DNA from: Zopfochytrium polystomum
Lineage: Eukaryota > Chytridiomycota > Chytridiomycetes > Chytridiales > Chytridiaceae
Direction: 5' to 3'
DNA: 64,000 nucleotides
NCBI GenBank assembly: GCA_025765615.1
Contig: JAIVFJ010000006.1
Span: 620,001 to 684,000, forward strand
How positions within the stretch are numbered: position 1 is the stretch's first letter; each line of letters starts with the position of its first letter. The notes under the pieces were generated by a model, which ran no database searches, was not told the origin of the DNA, and saw nothing but the letters and a program-made list of their open reading frames with translations. Of the stretch, positions 25,569 through 36,072 are shown piece by piece. The translations under genes were made by a program, and so were the position numbers.

Positions 25569-28370
25569 ATGAGCAGCAGCAGCAGCAGCAACGGCGTGTT
25601 CGGCCTCCACGGCGCCCGCCGCGCAGGCAGCGTCGCCGACGCCGCCGCCGTCGTCAACGCTACCGGTGGGAACAGAGGCGGGCGCGGACGAGGCCGCGGG
25701 CGAAAAGGACGAGGAGGAGGAGGAGGAGGACGAGGAGGACGAGGAGGAGGGGGTGGATGGCGCGGCGGTGGTGGCGGCGGCGGCAAGTTGCCACAGCACC
25801 ACCACCACTACCACCACCACCATCGCGAGGACCAGCAGCACCAGCAGCGATGGGCGGACGCGGACGACAGCTACCCCGGCTGCGAGTACGAGTACAACAA
25901 CAAATACGACCAAAGCTGCGGCGGCTACAACGACAGCGACCACTACGACGGCGGCGGTGGTGGTTACGACGTGGGGATCGGCGACAACGGCCAAGGTGAC
26001 AGCGCCAACTGCGACCACCACCGCCACCGTGACTCTGGCCGGGGCGGCGGCGGCAAATTTGGCGCAAAGCGTGCAAACAAGAGGAACGCAAACGCTGGCA
26101 CCAAGAACAGCAACGGCAACGGCAACAGCAACAACTCGCATGGCTACAATGGGAACCATCACCACTTTCCCCTTTCTGACGAGGGCCCTGATCGCAGGGG
26201 ACCCGGAAGCGGCACCGGCCACGACGACTACGAGAGTCTACCAAGGACTCAAGACAACGGCTCCGTGGGTGGCGGTGGTGGCTGCGGCCGAGAAGCAGCC
26301 GCGCAAGGCGGGAAATCGGCGACCAAAGTGAACCACCACGACCCCGCACCACCACGACCTCCACCTCCCCCGCAAAAGCGACCGGCTGGCAACGGCGGGC
26401 CCGCCGCCGCCAAAGCAAAAGCCAAGCGCGCGCGCACCGCCGCGTCCCCGCAGACGCCGACGCCGCAATCCTCCAACACCCCGCCCGCCATCCTCGCCCT
26501 GCGCCGGCAACCCGCGGCCGCGGCGCAGGCACAGCCGCAGCAGCGCCCGCCGGCCACCCCCGCGCCTTCATTGCCATCACCGCCGCCGCCCCCGCCACCC
26601 CCGCTTGCACCGGCAGAGCGCAACAAAAAGAAGAAAAAGAAAGCCGCCAAGCAGGAGCCGCAGGATGCTGCGCACGACAGCGCCCCCGGCCTAGAGCTCG
26701 CCGTCGTCGCCGTAACCGCTTCCCCTGCCACCGCAAAGCTGTCCCCGCCACTCCCCGTCCCCGTCCCCATCCCCGTCACTGCCCCCACCCCCGTCGGCGC
26801 CGCCCACCCCTCCGCTGTCACCCACTACTCTGCTGCGCACACAGCAGACCCAGCCGCCGCGGCCGCCAGCCTGCACCAAGCGGCCGTGAACGAGGTCCTC
26901 TGCTTCATGGCGCTCAACGCCTTCGCGCCGCCTGCGGCCTCGGACGCGCCGCGCACCGCCTACGCCCAGCATCAGTGGGCCACGACCGAGCGCTGGACCC
27001 GCGCCGCCACCTGGCCGCAGCTCCTCCTCCTCGTCGCCCCCTACCTCGCCCGCCGCGCCCACGCCCCGCGCACCCGCCTCCACGACGGCCTTGAGGCCGT
27101 CTGCGGCTTTTTCCGCCTCTCGTTCGAGCTCGCCGCCGTCGTCACCCGTGCTTACGTCCCCCTCGACGTCGTCCTCGCGCACAGAATCGACCACCTGCCT
27201 GACTTGCTCCGCGCTCCGGCTATCAGGTACCCCGAAGTCGGCCCATGGACGACCGCGCCGTTTGTTGAAGGCGAGGATGGAGGAGGTGGAGGTGGCGCGC
27301 CGCGGTCCTGGGGCGAGGACGGCGCCGCCGCCGTCAGGAGGTGCGTGCTGTCGGTCGAGATGTGGACCGAGGCCATGGCGCGCTACGGCCGCATGGTCGA
27401 TGCCATCTTTGTCGTCGAAGACGGCCCGCACCGCCGGCCGCTGCGCACAGCTGAGTTTGCCGCGTACGTCGCGTGGGTGCGCGAAATCGCGGCGCGCGCC
27501 CCGGGAGTCCCTCCCAACGGTGGTGGCGATGGCGGCGGGCAGGGGCTGCTGCAGCAGCGGCAGCAGCGCCAGAGGGCGTGGTTTGCCAAAGTGTACGACG
27601 CGGACATGGCGTTCCGCTACCACGCGTCCATGGACGTGAATCTGAGGCTTGACGAGGACTCGGAGGCGCGCCGGCGCGCGTTTTCGATTGTGCTCGCGGA
27701 GGCGGCGGGGCCGCTGCTGGTCAAGGTGGAAGAAAAAGGGTCGTCGTTGGAAGCGCCTTTTGTAGTGGTCAGCTCGGACGACGATGATGACGACAACGAT
27801 GAGGATGTGAAGAGGCCGGTGACCATCGCCGCGAGCGACGACGCGTCGTCGTCGTCCGAGTCTGAGTCTGAGTCGGAATCTGAGGAGTCAGAGTCGGAAG
27901 AGCCGGAGGCCGAGGCGCCGCCGCCGCCGCCGCCGTCGTCCTCGTCGTCGTCGTCGTCCTCCGACTCTGACTCGGACGCTGCGGCCGACGACGACGACGA
28001 CGCCGCCGTCGCCATCGAAGTCGCCCTGCCGCAGTTTTCGCCGTGGCCGAGCACGACGCGAGGCCCGATGCCGTCGCTCGCGCCAAGGCGCTCGACCACT
28101 GCGGCCTCGGTGGGTTCGCCGGCGGCGGCGGCGTCGGCGTCGGAACGCACTACAAGAGTGGACGTGGGCAAGCTGGGCCTGACGGCCCGCGAAACGCAAG
28201 AGGTCTGCCTCTGGTTCAACAACGGGCACTGCCGCTACCACGCCCTGGTGTGCAGCTCTCGGCACGAGTGCGCCGTGTGCTGGAAAAAGCTTGGCAGGAG
28301 CGAGGCGCACTCGGCCGTGTCGATGGCGGCGGACGCGATGCACCGCGCGTTTTTGAAGACGTTGGGGTGA
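25569..28370 (+). CDS. RGG-rich protein with C-terminal CCCH-like zinc finger, putative RNA-binding
   Basis: A single open exon from ATG 25569 to TGA 28370 gives 933 aa. The N-terminus is an Arg/Gly-rich block (about residues 34-73) of the kind that binds RNA, followed by His/Asn/Gly/Asp-rich low-complexity sequence. A Lys-rich KKKKKKAAK patch could be a nuclear signal. A folded-looking region (about residues 430-730) rich in Trp, Leu and Arg has no match that I recognise. Acidic and Ser/Glu/Asp runs follow. Near the end cysteines and histidine are spaced C880-X7-C888-X6-C895-X3-H899, close to a CCCH finger (usual X7-8, X5, X3), with C901 and C904 adding an extra CXXC. RNA binding is inference. 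The frame could be read from TTG or CTG further upstream, but that would translate the CT tract. Confidence 0.75.
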   Translation: MSSSSSSNGVFGLHGARRAGSVADAAAVVNATGGNRGGRGRGRGRKGRGGGGGGRGGRGGGGGWRGGGGGGGKLPQHHHHYHHHHREDQQHQQRWADADDSYPGCEYEYNNKYDQSCGGYNDSDHYDGGGGGYDVGIGDNGQGDSANCDHHRHRDSGRGGGGKFGAKRANKRNANAGTKNSNGNGNSNNSHGYNGNHHHFPLSDEGPDRRGPGSGTGHDDYESLPRTQDNGSVGGGGGCGREAAAQGGKSATKVNHHDPAPPRPPPPPQKRPAGNGGPAAAKAKAKRARTAASPQTPTPQSSNTPPAILALRRQPAAAAQAQPQQRPPATPAPSLPSPPPPPPPPLAPAERNKKKKKKAAKQEPQDAAHDSAPGLELAVVAVTASPATAKLSPPLPVPVPIPVTAPTPVGAAHPSAVTHYSAAHTADPAAAAASLHQAAVNEVLCFMALNAFAPPAASDAPRTAYAQHQWATTERWTRAATWPQLLLLVAPYLARRAHAPRTRLHDGLEAVCGFFRLSFELAAVVTRAYVPLDVVLAHRIDHLPDLLRAPAIRYPEVGPWTTAPFVEGEDGGGGGGAPRSWGEDGAAAVRRCVLSVEMWTEAMARYGRMVDAIFVVEDGPHRRPLRTAEFAAYVAWVREIAARAPGVPPNGGGDGGGQGLLQQRQQRQRAWFAKVYDADMAFRYHASMDVNLRLDEDSEARRRAFSIVLAEAAGPLLVKVEEKGSSLEAPFVVVSSDDDDDDNDEDVKRPVTIAASDDASSSSESESESESEESESEEPEAEAPPPPPPSSSSSSSSSDSDSDAAADDDDDAAVAIEVALPQFSPWPSTTRGPMPSLAPRRSTTAASVGSPAAAASASERTTRVDVGKLGLTARETQEVCLWFNNGHCRYHALVCSSRHECAVCWKKLGRSEAHSAVSMAADAMHRAFLKTLG

Positions 28371-29672
28371 AGACGGGTGGGGGGGGGGGGGCGGCGGGGG
28401 GGGGGGCGCGGGTGACCACTGGCACGGTTGCTTCGATCAAGTCTAATATTTTTTTTTTTTTTTTTTTTTTGGTATCGACTGTGCACTTCCTTTCCTTTTC
28501 TGTATCTCCATGTATCCTTACACATCACCCCCACTCTATGATTATCGTGGTGCGTTCTACAGTGTGGGCACTACTCACGCTGTCGTCCTCCATCTTCAAC
28601 TTTTTCATGCGCATCGGGATCCAGGTCGTTGCGATAAATACTTGGCTTCCTTCATCTCTGCCCAGAGACACGAAACTTGGGGGCGCCCGGGAAAAGAATT
28701 TGATGGCAGACAAAAATGTCATATTGGATAGGTATTGTGATTGGTCTAGCTTTCGTGTTGGTTGAACAAGAGAACGGATTTGCTCTCGACCCCCAAAAAC
28801 GCGAAAGGCTCCTTCCGCCTTCCACACAACAACGGCTGCATCATGACCCCTCGCTGTGCCAGCGGTTTGCACTCGGACTGCTCCTTGTTGTGATCGCAGT
28901 CGTCGTCGCCACCGGCGCGCGGTGTGCCGACCCGCACCCGGACCCGGGAAACTCGATCTCCTCCTCCTCCTCCTCCTCCTCGCTTTTTTTGTCCTCCGCT
29001 CGTCCGAATCAAAAGCCCCGCAAGGGCGCCCCTGTCGAGGCCATTGGAAGTGTGACACGTCAGGGTCCCCACACCGTTCTGCCGTCCCAGTTAATTTTTT
29101 GGTTAATTTTTGCACAGCTGGCTGTAAGTCTTCCGTCCAAAGGTCGGTTCAACAAAAATGGCTACGTGCACAAGGCGTCCTACGTGTTAGTTTTTGGGTC
29201 TTTTGGTGTAAGCAGAGCGCAGGAGCTTTGACCTGACACTGCTCTGCAAGGATGACTAGCAGCATTTTGCAACCGATAGTCCTTGTTACAGTATTGTATA
29301 AAGACAAACACAAGACTGACCGAAGCCAAGAACAACCTCCCACCACCACCACCACCTTCGGTAGTGTACACCACAGCAGCCCAATCCATCAATCAGCCAA
29401 AATAACAAATTCCTTCACTACGGACCGGAAAAATGTACAACGCCGTGTACAAGAAAAACAGAAACGGAACTCCGTTTGCACACCACGAGGTCGACGCAAC
29501 GCGCGCAGGTAAACAGGTAAACGTCGGACTCTTGTTCACATTTCGCGCATTTCCTTTCGTCTGCGTGATTATTTTTTCCTCATCTCGCTGCTTCCCTTCG
29601 CATCCTTCCTGGCAACTATCACTAGCTATACACCCCAGCTGGCCAACTCATCTCGGCTGAAGGCAATCGCAT
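28371..29672. other. Intergenic region with G tract
   Basis: A G-rich tract (28376-28408) just after the previous stop has runs of 13 and 9 G and could form a quadruplex. A T run follows (28450-28470). Open frames at 28716-29231 (plus) and 28525-29115 (minus) overlap and lack motifs; I do not call either. Confidence 0.4.
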
Positions 29673-30557
29673 TCAGTCTGCGTGAAACTGGCTTATGGAA
29701 TTATTCTTTGTCTTGAAGCAGTAAGCTTGTGCCCTGTGTGAATAGTCGCACACATGGCTGGCAGCCAGCACCAGAAACTTTGAGCGAAACTCCATAAAAT
29801 CGATCACCAGCTCTTCCAGGTCATCATCATTATATGGAACTGGTACATTGGCTGGATCATCATGTTGGCCCATCACACTCCTATTGTCACCGCTGTGAGC
29901 CATTCCAGCCACAGTGACATGGGCTTTCTTCAGGCAAAAGTACCCCACACTTCTGAAGTGGTGTATCAGTGCGGAGAGGGGTTTGCTAAAATTCCACGGC
30001 TTGCACAATGCAAGCTTCCTTCTTGGAACCTGCGGCGTCTGTGCGGCGCGGCGATGATGCTGGGTGGAGCGGGAAGAGGTGGTGGGGTCTTGGAAACGGC
30101 GCGCGCGCTGTGTTAGCTTCTTGGATGTGGCGCAGTGCATGGCCACGATAGAGGCAGTGGCGGTGGCAATGCTGTTTGCGGGGCTCAGGTACCCTTCCAG
30201 CACGTCCAAATCGACAAGTGTGCAGAAAGTACGGCTGCCCACGCCGGATCCGCACAACGAGCGAGCAGCTGCTGCGACTGTCGGTTGCGGAGGTCTAGCA
30301 GTTGCAAGCATGGACTGTCGGCAGCGGACTTGTGGGCAGGCGTCGCATGCTGCGACTGGGACCCAGTTTGACTGCGCAGGCGTGATGATGCTGCTGCCAG
30401 CGGCTGAGAAGGGTAACACGCTGGTGGCGGGGTCAGCGGTGGCAACAATGATGCTACCGGAGGGGAAAGCAGCAGCTCTGCCGTAGTCATGGTGGTCGTC
30501 GTCGCCTTTGGTCCCTGGGCCGCCAGGCTGCCGCTGGAGCTCACCACACACTCTCAA
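29673..30557 (-). CDS. Doubtful 294-codon open frame
   Basis: The minus strand is open for 294 codons, long for this spacer. The C-terminal part has a mixed, protein-like composition (for example NDDDLEELVIDFMEFRSKF), while the N-terminal two-thirds is Ala/Pro/Ser-rich. No domain is recognised, no introns are evident, and overlapping frames exist on both strands. It may be a real lineage-specific gene, one exon of a larger gene, or chance. Confidence 0.25.
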   Translation of the reverse strand: MRVCGELQRQPGGPGTKGDDDHHDYGRAAAFPSGSIIVATADPATSVLPFSAAGSSIITPAQSNWVPVAACDACPQVRCRQSMLATARPPQPTVAAAARSLCGSGVGSRTFCTLVDLDVLEGYLSPANSIATATASIVAMHCATSKKLTQRARRFQDPTTSSRSTQHHRRAAQTPQVPRRKLALCKPWNFSKPLSALIHHFRSVGYFCLKKAHVTVAGMAHSGDNRSVMGQHDDPANVPVPYNDDDLEELVIDFMEFRSKFLVLAASHVCDYSHRAQAYCFKTKNNSISQFHAD

Positions 30558-31661
30558 CTGTGACTGTGACTGACGGAACGAGGGCTGAGATTCCCATCGT
30601 GTTTGATTGCAGACGCCTCATCACACCCCTGACACTTTTATTTTATTTTTATTGTTTCAGCCCCAAAGGGGCCAGCAGGAAGAGAACGAGCTATCAACGG
30701 TGAACCATAATAGACTACGTCCAGGTATCACCTCAGCAAACCCACCCCATGGCTACGGACTTACAGGGTTGTCAGGCATCTTCACCACACCACTCCTTGT
30801 GATTCAAGACTGTACTCTTCCTTGTTGCCTTCAACAGCTGGTGTTGTGACTTGAACCCTGGATACCCACCCCCATGCCTTCCCAGCTAGGGTTAGGCTCT
30901 TGTGAGGGGCCGAACCCATTTACATTGGCATTCACCGCTGCTGGTTTCGTGGAGACGAAACAGCCATCGATAAAAGACTGTGGACCGTCCTCGACAGAGA
31001 ATCTCGAGGAAAAAATGGTGTCAAGGGCTACGACTCGAGCGCTATGAGGGGACACCAGCGAACCATCGCTGATGTTGTGGAATTTATGGGGGGTCTCCAA
31101 ATTTGAACAAGAACTGATAAAGTTGAGCAGACGCAGTCTTGACGATGTGAGGGCAATGTCATTCACCTCTGTCCGTCGCTGTGCAGCCAAAATCAAGGAG
31201 GCGTCGGGTTTCAAATACGCTAAAAAAAGAGAGTAGAGCAAAGCGGCAAGAGCAAAGGAAAGAGCAGGCGAAGGTGCAATGAGCAGCTGTGCAGGAGGCG
31301 AAGAAACAATGTTGTGACGAGATTAATGCCGTGAATAATGAAGTGAGTGAGAAAGAGGAGGAAGCGTGTGGCTACTGGACCCATTGAAACAGTTGCTATT
31401 TGAATGGAAGAGAAAGAAAATCGAGTATAGCGTGTTTTTTTTTTCTTGGTTTTTTTTTTCCCCTCGCTTTCCTGGCAGGTTGCTTGCGGCCCGATGCCAC
31501 GATCGCGCCGCACGATGATGCAGCGGTGGAAGGGTTGGACGTGCCATCTCATTTTTTCTTATATATTTTTTTTTGCGTCGTTTGTCCTTTTCAGATTTTG
31601 TTATGGTTTTGGGCGGGTTTTTTTGGCCCATGTCAGTCTGTATTTCCGCCCCCCTCCACAG
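30558..31661. other. Intergenic region
   Basis: No gene is supported. The T-rich tracts at 31434-31459 and 31558-31572 precede the F-box-like gene. A CTAGGGTTAGG motif occurs at 30887-30897. The sequence TTTCCGCCCCCCTCCACAG directly before 31662 could act as a splice acceptor, so a non-coding or small first exon upstream is possible. Confidence 0.4.
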
Positions 31662-33223
31662 ATGCCCGCGCAGCACCCACTCAAACGCGACGACGACGAC
31701 TGTGATCGTATCCATCACCTGCTGCCGCGGCTCGACCACCTTCCCACCGCCGTGCTGCGGCGCATCCTTGGCTTCGCCGGCTTCGTGCGCCCCGGCGGGT
31801 GTCCCGTCTGGTTAGCTTACGAGGGGGGCCGTGTCGAGGAGACGGCCGGGTTGTTGACGCAGACCGCGCGCCACAAGCGCTGGGAGGACGGAATTCTCGG
31901 GTGCTGCTGCCCGGCCTTCCCCGTTGCCATCATGACCACCTGCCGAGCCGTCCACGACGCAGCCACGGATGTCCTCTACGGCTCAAACGCGTTTGCATTG
32001 GATTGGCCGCAGGATGCTGCGGAAGTTGGAGTGCTCAGCCCTCGGGCGCTCGCTTCTCTCAGGATCTTGCACGTGGTCGTCCGTCGCAATGACCCAAAGA
32101 AGCCCATGGAGGCACACGCCTATGCCGGTGCGTACCGCAAGCACTTTGGGTCTCTCTGCGACTTTCTCTCCACTCGTTGCACTCCGGGACGCCTCAACCT
32201 CACCCTTGCAACCGACCTCGGACCTGAACCCTTGACCACTCTGAACGCCCTGACTGCTGTGGGCGGTGGGGTCGTATGGCCGAAGGTCCTTGCGTGTTCT
32301 GTCCGCATCTCGACGCCCACGCCGCCCACACCCGCCTCGAACTCGCTGGCCACCCGGCTCGCCAACTTGCTCTCTCGCGGAGACGCGGCTGACGCGCCTT
32401 TCCCCATGGCTGCCCTCCCCGACGGCGTCCAACGTCAAATCCTCGCCCTTGCAGGCCTCGCCGGCCCCCCGCGCTCATCCTGCACCCCGTCCGCGCCCTC
32501 GCTGATATTCCAGAACGGCCGCCTGGACCGCACCCGCACCGTTCCGGCGCCCCCGCCCGCGCTTGCTGCACCCGCTGCTCGCCAATCCTCTCCGCCTCCT
32601 CCTGCCCAGAAGCCGTACCCGCCGGCTACTCCCTCCCGCAGCGGGAGCGTGACGACGGCTGCTGCTGCCCGCGCCGCACCGCCGCCACCTTCTCCACAAC
32701 CTGCACCTGCGCCCGCCCGCCCCTCCCCGCCCTCGCCCAGGCCTCCCGTGCCCTCCGTGACGCTGCCTACGCCGTTGCCTTTTCCGAAAACATCCTCGTC
32801 CTCTCCGGCCGCTCTGATCTCTCCCACCAGCTCCTCGAAAACATCGGCCCCGAAGCCCGCCATGCCGTCCGAACCCTGGAGCTGAGGCTGCACCACCACA
32901 GGCCCTTTCACCGCGGCCGTCCGCCCGGCCTCACCTCCACGGAGCAGAACTGGGAAGCCATGATCGAGTTCCTCGCGAGCCCCGATGCAGGGTTCGACCT
33001 CGGGAGGATGACCGTCGTCTTGGACGCGTGGGGCGGCGTCAAGAACGATGAGTTCCTTGGGCAGGACTTTGCCAACGAGTTTTTCGACGTCAAGCGGTGG
33101 ATGGCCCTCCACGTCCGCCCTTGCATCGAGGGCGTCGTCGAGCCCATCCGCAGGATGTTGCTGCCCTGCGGGCTCGCATCGTTCCGGGTGCTGTGGAGTG
33201 GGGAGGAGCCGCTGGATGTGTGA
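31662..33223 (+). pseudogene. Two-domain F-box-like protein gene, frameshifted near 32470
   Basis: From ATG 31662 the frame encodes DHLPTAVLRRILGFAGF, then CRAVHDAATDVLYGSNAFAL, a pattern seen in fungal F-box-like proteins that act as substrate adaptors of SCF ubiquitin ligases. A second, similar unit begins at about 32406 (ALPDGVQRQILALAGLAG). Its continuation (SRALRDAAYAVAFSENILVL, then WEAMIEFLASP) lies in another frame that ends at TGA 33221-33223. The switch maps to a C run at 32465-32470; no GT-AG intron explains it. Either a one-base indel (mutation or sequencing error) or a dead gene is possible. F-box assignment rests on pattern only. Confidence 0.5.
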
Positions 33224-34364
33224 TACGATAGATTGCGAGTCAGTGTGTGGATGCGGAACTGTGCCGAAGTTTGGGGACAGGCCAAAACCAGGATGATTCG
33301 AAGGCAGGGACTCGCGAAACTGCCAATGGCTTTCTGCGCTTTCTATTAGATGTCGCTGTTCGAAGACCAATACAACCTCAAGAGGATGGACTGAAGGACT
33401 GTGTTGGGTATGGCTCAGTGGTCAGCTGGTTTTGACCCTGTTCCTAATCCAAACTGGGATTTACTGCCTGATTTTTGAGGAATCTGCCTGGAAATCTTGC
33501 GGGGACGCTGTGGATCTCCACAGCCATGGAGGGCTCTTTTCTGGAACCACAGGGGCAGACGCAAAGCGGTTTCCTGGATTGTCCACTCCAAGTCTGTGCT
33601 GCGCAGCCTTAAGAATGAGTGGCTTTTTCCTGAACCAATAGGGTTTAACACAGGTCGGGCTGGATTCCCAATTTCACTTGATTCGATTCAGGTTTTCAAA
33701 CGCAAATAACAATTTTTCGCAATATGCCAGACATTAGATTCGCCAAATTAGGCATTTTTAGGCCGAATCATCCCAAATAGGGCAGACATTCGAAAACATT
33801 ACCAATTAAAAAGCTTCGAATCAAATGCAAATGGCTGATTTTGGCAAACAATCATTTGATTTGGTTTGGTTTGAATCAGACCCAAATCAGACCTTTTTTT
33901 CATACAATTCGATTCATATTAAAGCCTACAAACCAAGCTGATGAGGTTAAGAGAGATTCATAACCAGAGGTAAGGTTTACCACCAGTTTTACCAGGATTT
34001 TGCTGTTGTTTCGGTTTTGAGACAGCAAGGGACGGCTTGTAACTTGCCCCATGACAGAGTGCACGGGGTACGCGTGCACAGCAAGCAACCATCTATTGTG
34101 TGTTGCAATCAATGGTAATCACTAAGGTTCCAAATCGACACACGACATACGATAAATGTTGTGACAAGGATGGGGCATTCCAGCATCAGTTTATGTGGTA
34201 TTGCAGTACGTTGTCGCGAAATTTATCACGTATGGATGACGTATAATTAATGTATCGCAGGGAATCGAACCTGGAACCCGATAACGATGGGCAGCTTTGT
34301 TACCATAACAATAGGAGGCCAAATGTAATGAGAACGTGTTGATTTAAAACCTTAGTGATTGCCT

Positions 34365-34445
34365 TGACTGGGCTGTAGACAGAGTTGCCACCAGGGTGGT
34401 CTCATAAACAGGCCATGGCGTGACAGGAACGACTGCAGGGGACAG
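34365..34445 (+). repeat. Dispersed repeat R2 (second copy at 675-757)
   Basis: The block TGACTGGGCTGTAGACAGAG, followed by GTGGTC(T/C)CAT and GACTGCAGGGGA-like sequence, aligns with about 682-757 (TGACTGGGTTGTAGACAGGG and onward) with scattered substitutions. No coding content. Family unknown. Confidence 0.65.
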
Positions 34446-34643
34446 GTGCCTAGTATGCTCCTGTCTCTCTGCCCACCAGCTGTGCTGCTGGCCTGGTTGA
34501 AGGGGATACCCTTGGGTGTGGCAGAGGATTTGTGAGTAAGTTTCTGTTTTGAATTCTTCGCCGATGGTCTGCCCTGGCCTCCCCCCCCCCCCCCCGTCCT
34601 TCCGTCACTTTTTTGCAAATCTGATGCAACATCTGTCCCTCAG

Positions 34644-35050
34644 CGACTGGCCGCCCCAAGACTGGTAAGTTGTCGTCCTTCCAGAGGGCGGAAACATCGC
34701 ACGGAGGCTTCGAAACGAATCATCCAACCGCAATCTCCCTTTTCTTTCGAGTTCCTTGCGAAATCTCTGTCATTAACTTATTGCCATCTGATCCGTGATC
34801 TGTTACTGTCCCTCAGCCGTCCTTGGCAGCGCGTCTAGTAAGTGCGTCGGTCGACTCTCGTTGGGCTTACGTCTGACCGAAACGAATTAGAACTTCCTCC
34901 AAAAGGCGATAACAGACTTCGTGAGTTTATTTGCAACGGGAAAACCACCCTTTCTAATTCAAGTGCTTTTTTTTCCTGAGCCTTGTCCGCGGCCTCTCAG
35001 CAGCAGGCGCTTCAGGAGGAATGGGCGCTGCTGGAGGAATAGGCGGACGA
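34644..35050 (+). other. String of three short candidate exons (21, 21 and 50 nt)
   Basis: Segments 34644-34664, 34817-34837 and 35001-35050 are each bounded by CTCAG (or CCTCAG) upstream and GTAAGT, GTAAGTG or GTGAGT downstream. Joined, they keep one open frame reading TGRPKTAVLGSAS, then TAGASGGMGAAGGIGGR. The agreement of splice sites and phase is suggestive, but no start, end or family is identified, so this may be an internal piece of an unresolved or decayed gene. Confidence 0.3.
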
Positions 35051-36072
35051 GTGAGTCTCACAATGCCCCTCGCGATACTTCGGACTGACAATTACTTTTC
35101 GCAATTGACTGCAAAAAGGGAAAACGCTAATGCTTTCCACCATCTCTCTCCCTCTCGTGTTTAAAGCTGGTGCTGCATTGAATCGTTTTCCTTTTGGTTT
35201 TAGTTCTCTTCCGCTCACCATTTCCGCTCACCAATCCAAAATCATTCTGTACTCTTCTCGTCAATGCTTATTTCTTTGGCCTTCCAAAAAAAAAATTTGT
35301 GAAAACACGGTTGTTGATATGCGCGCGGTCGAATGAAACAGGATGGTTCGGTGCTATACTATTTCGTGTGCGTGTTGTTGTCAGATAGGTAGAATCGGTT
35401 GTGAGTACCGGGTTGGGGGGGCATCCAACTACTGTTCAAAGTCTGTCACCCTCACCATCCCCAACACACTCACACAAACTGACCCTCCACTTGTTTCAAC
35501 AATCGCGAACGTCTGCCCGAGCGTGAGATCTGCGTTTGCGGTCGCCTTCCACACGCATTATCAATAAGGCCAACATGCCTGCGGCATGTCAGCCAGTAGC
35601 ATCACAAATTGATGGAAAGGTCGATGTGCGATACGGTCGTCCGGCGAAAGAGAGGCGGGGGTGGGCGTAACGTGCGTGCGGATGACACGGCGTATTCCTG
35701 GAACGAGCCGGCGTGGTTGGTCTACGCCTTTGTGAAGTTGGGCTCGGTGCCGGCGCGGCAGAAGCCGCAGTGCAGGCACGAGACCTCTCCTTTGTTTGTG
35801 CGTTGCTTATCTCTAGCTTGTTTACACATTTCTATAGTTGCTATGCAGGCTCCCACCTTGACGCTAAACACGTGCCTGTAGGCACCCACCGCGGCGGCAG
35901 TCGAAAGTCGAAGAAGCAGTATAGTATTGGCAGGAGAGACATGAACACAAAGCACATGGATGGGATTGTTTCTTTCTCCCATCCAAGTCTTGGCGAGTAA
36001 CAGAATGGAGAACGTAGCAACCCGCTCCCAAACCCGCTATCAAAGAATAAGTACCAATCTCCATCGCACTCC

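Larger units (their letters stand above)
33224..36070. other. Repeat-bearing intergenic region
   Basis: No complete gene is seen. It contains a tRNA-like A-box motif near 33414, a section of AT-rich unique sequence (33700-34250), a minus-strand B-box-like GGTTCGATTCC (complement at 34271-34281), a dispersed repeat (34365-34445), a 15-nt C run near 34580, and three short candidate exons at 34644-35050 listed separately. The sequence from 35051 to 36070 shows nothing clear; a short ACATGCC-TGC-GGCATGT palindrome lies at 35573-35589. Confidence 0.4.

Noticed and set aside
28716..29231. 172-codon plus-strand frame with a hydrophobic stretch
   Set aside because: Overlaps a 196-codon minus-strand frame; composition is simple and no motif or splice evidence supports either.
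29433..29508. Possible first exon beginning MYNAVYKKNRNGTPF with donor GTAAAC and an upstream TATAAAG
   Set aside because: No downstream exon in a matching phase could be found, so it cannot be supported as a gene.
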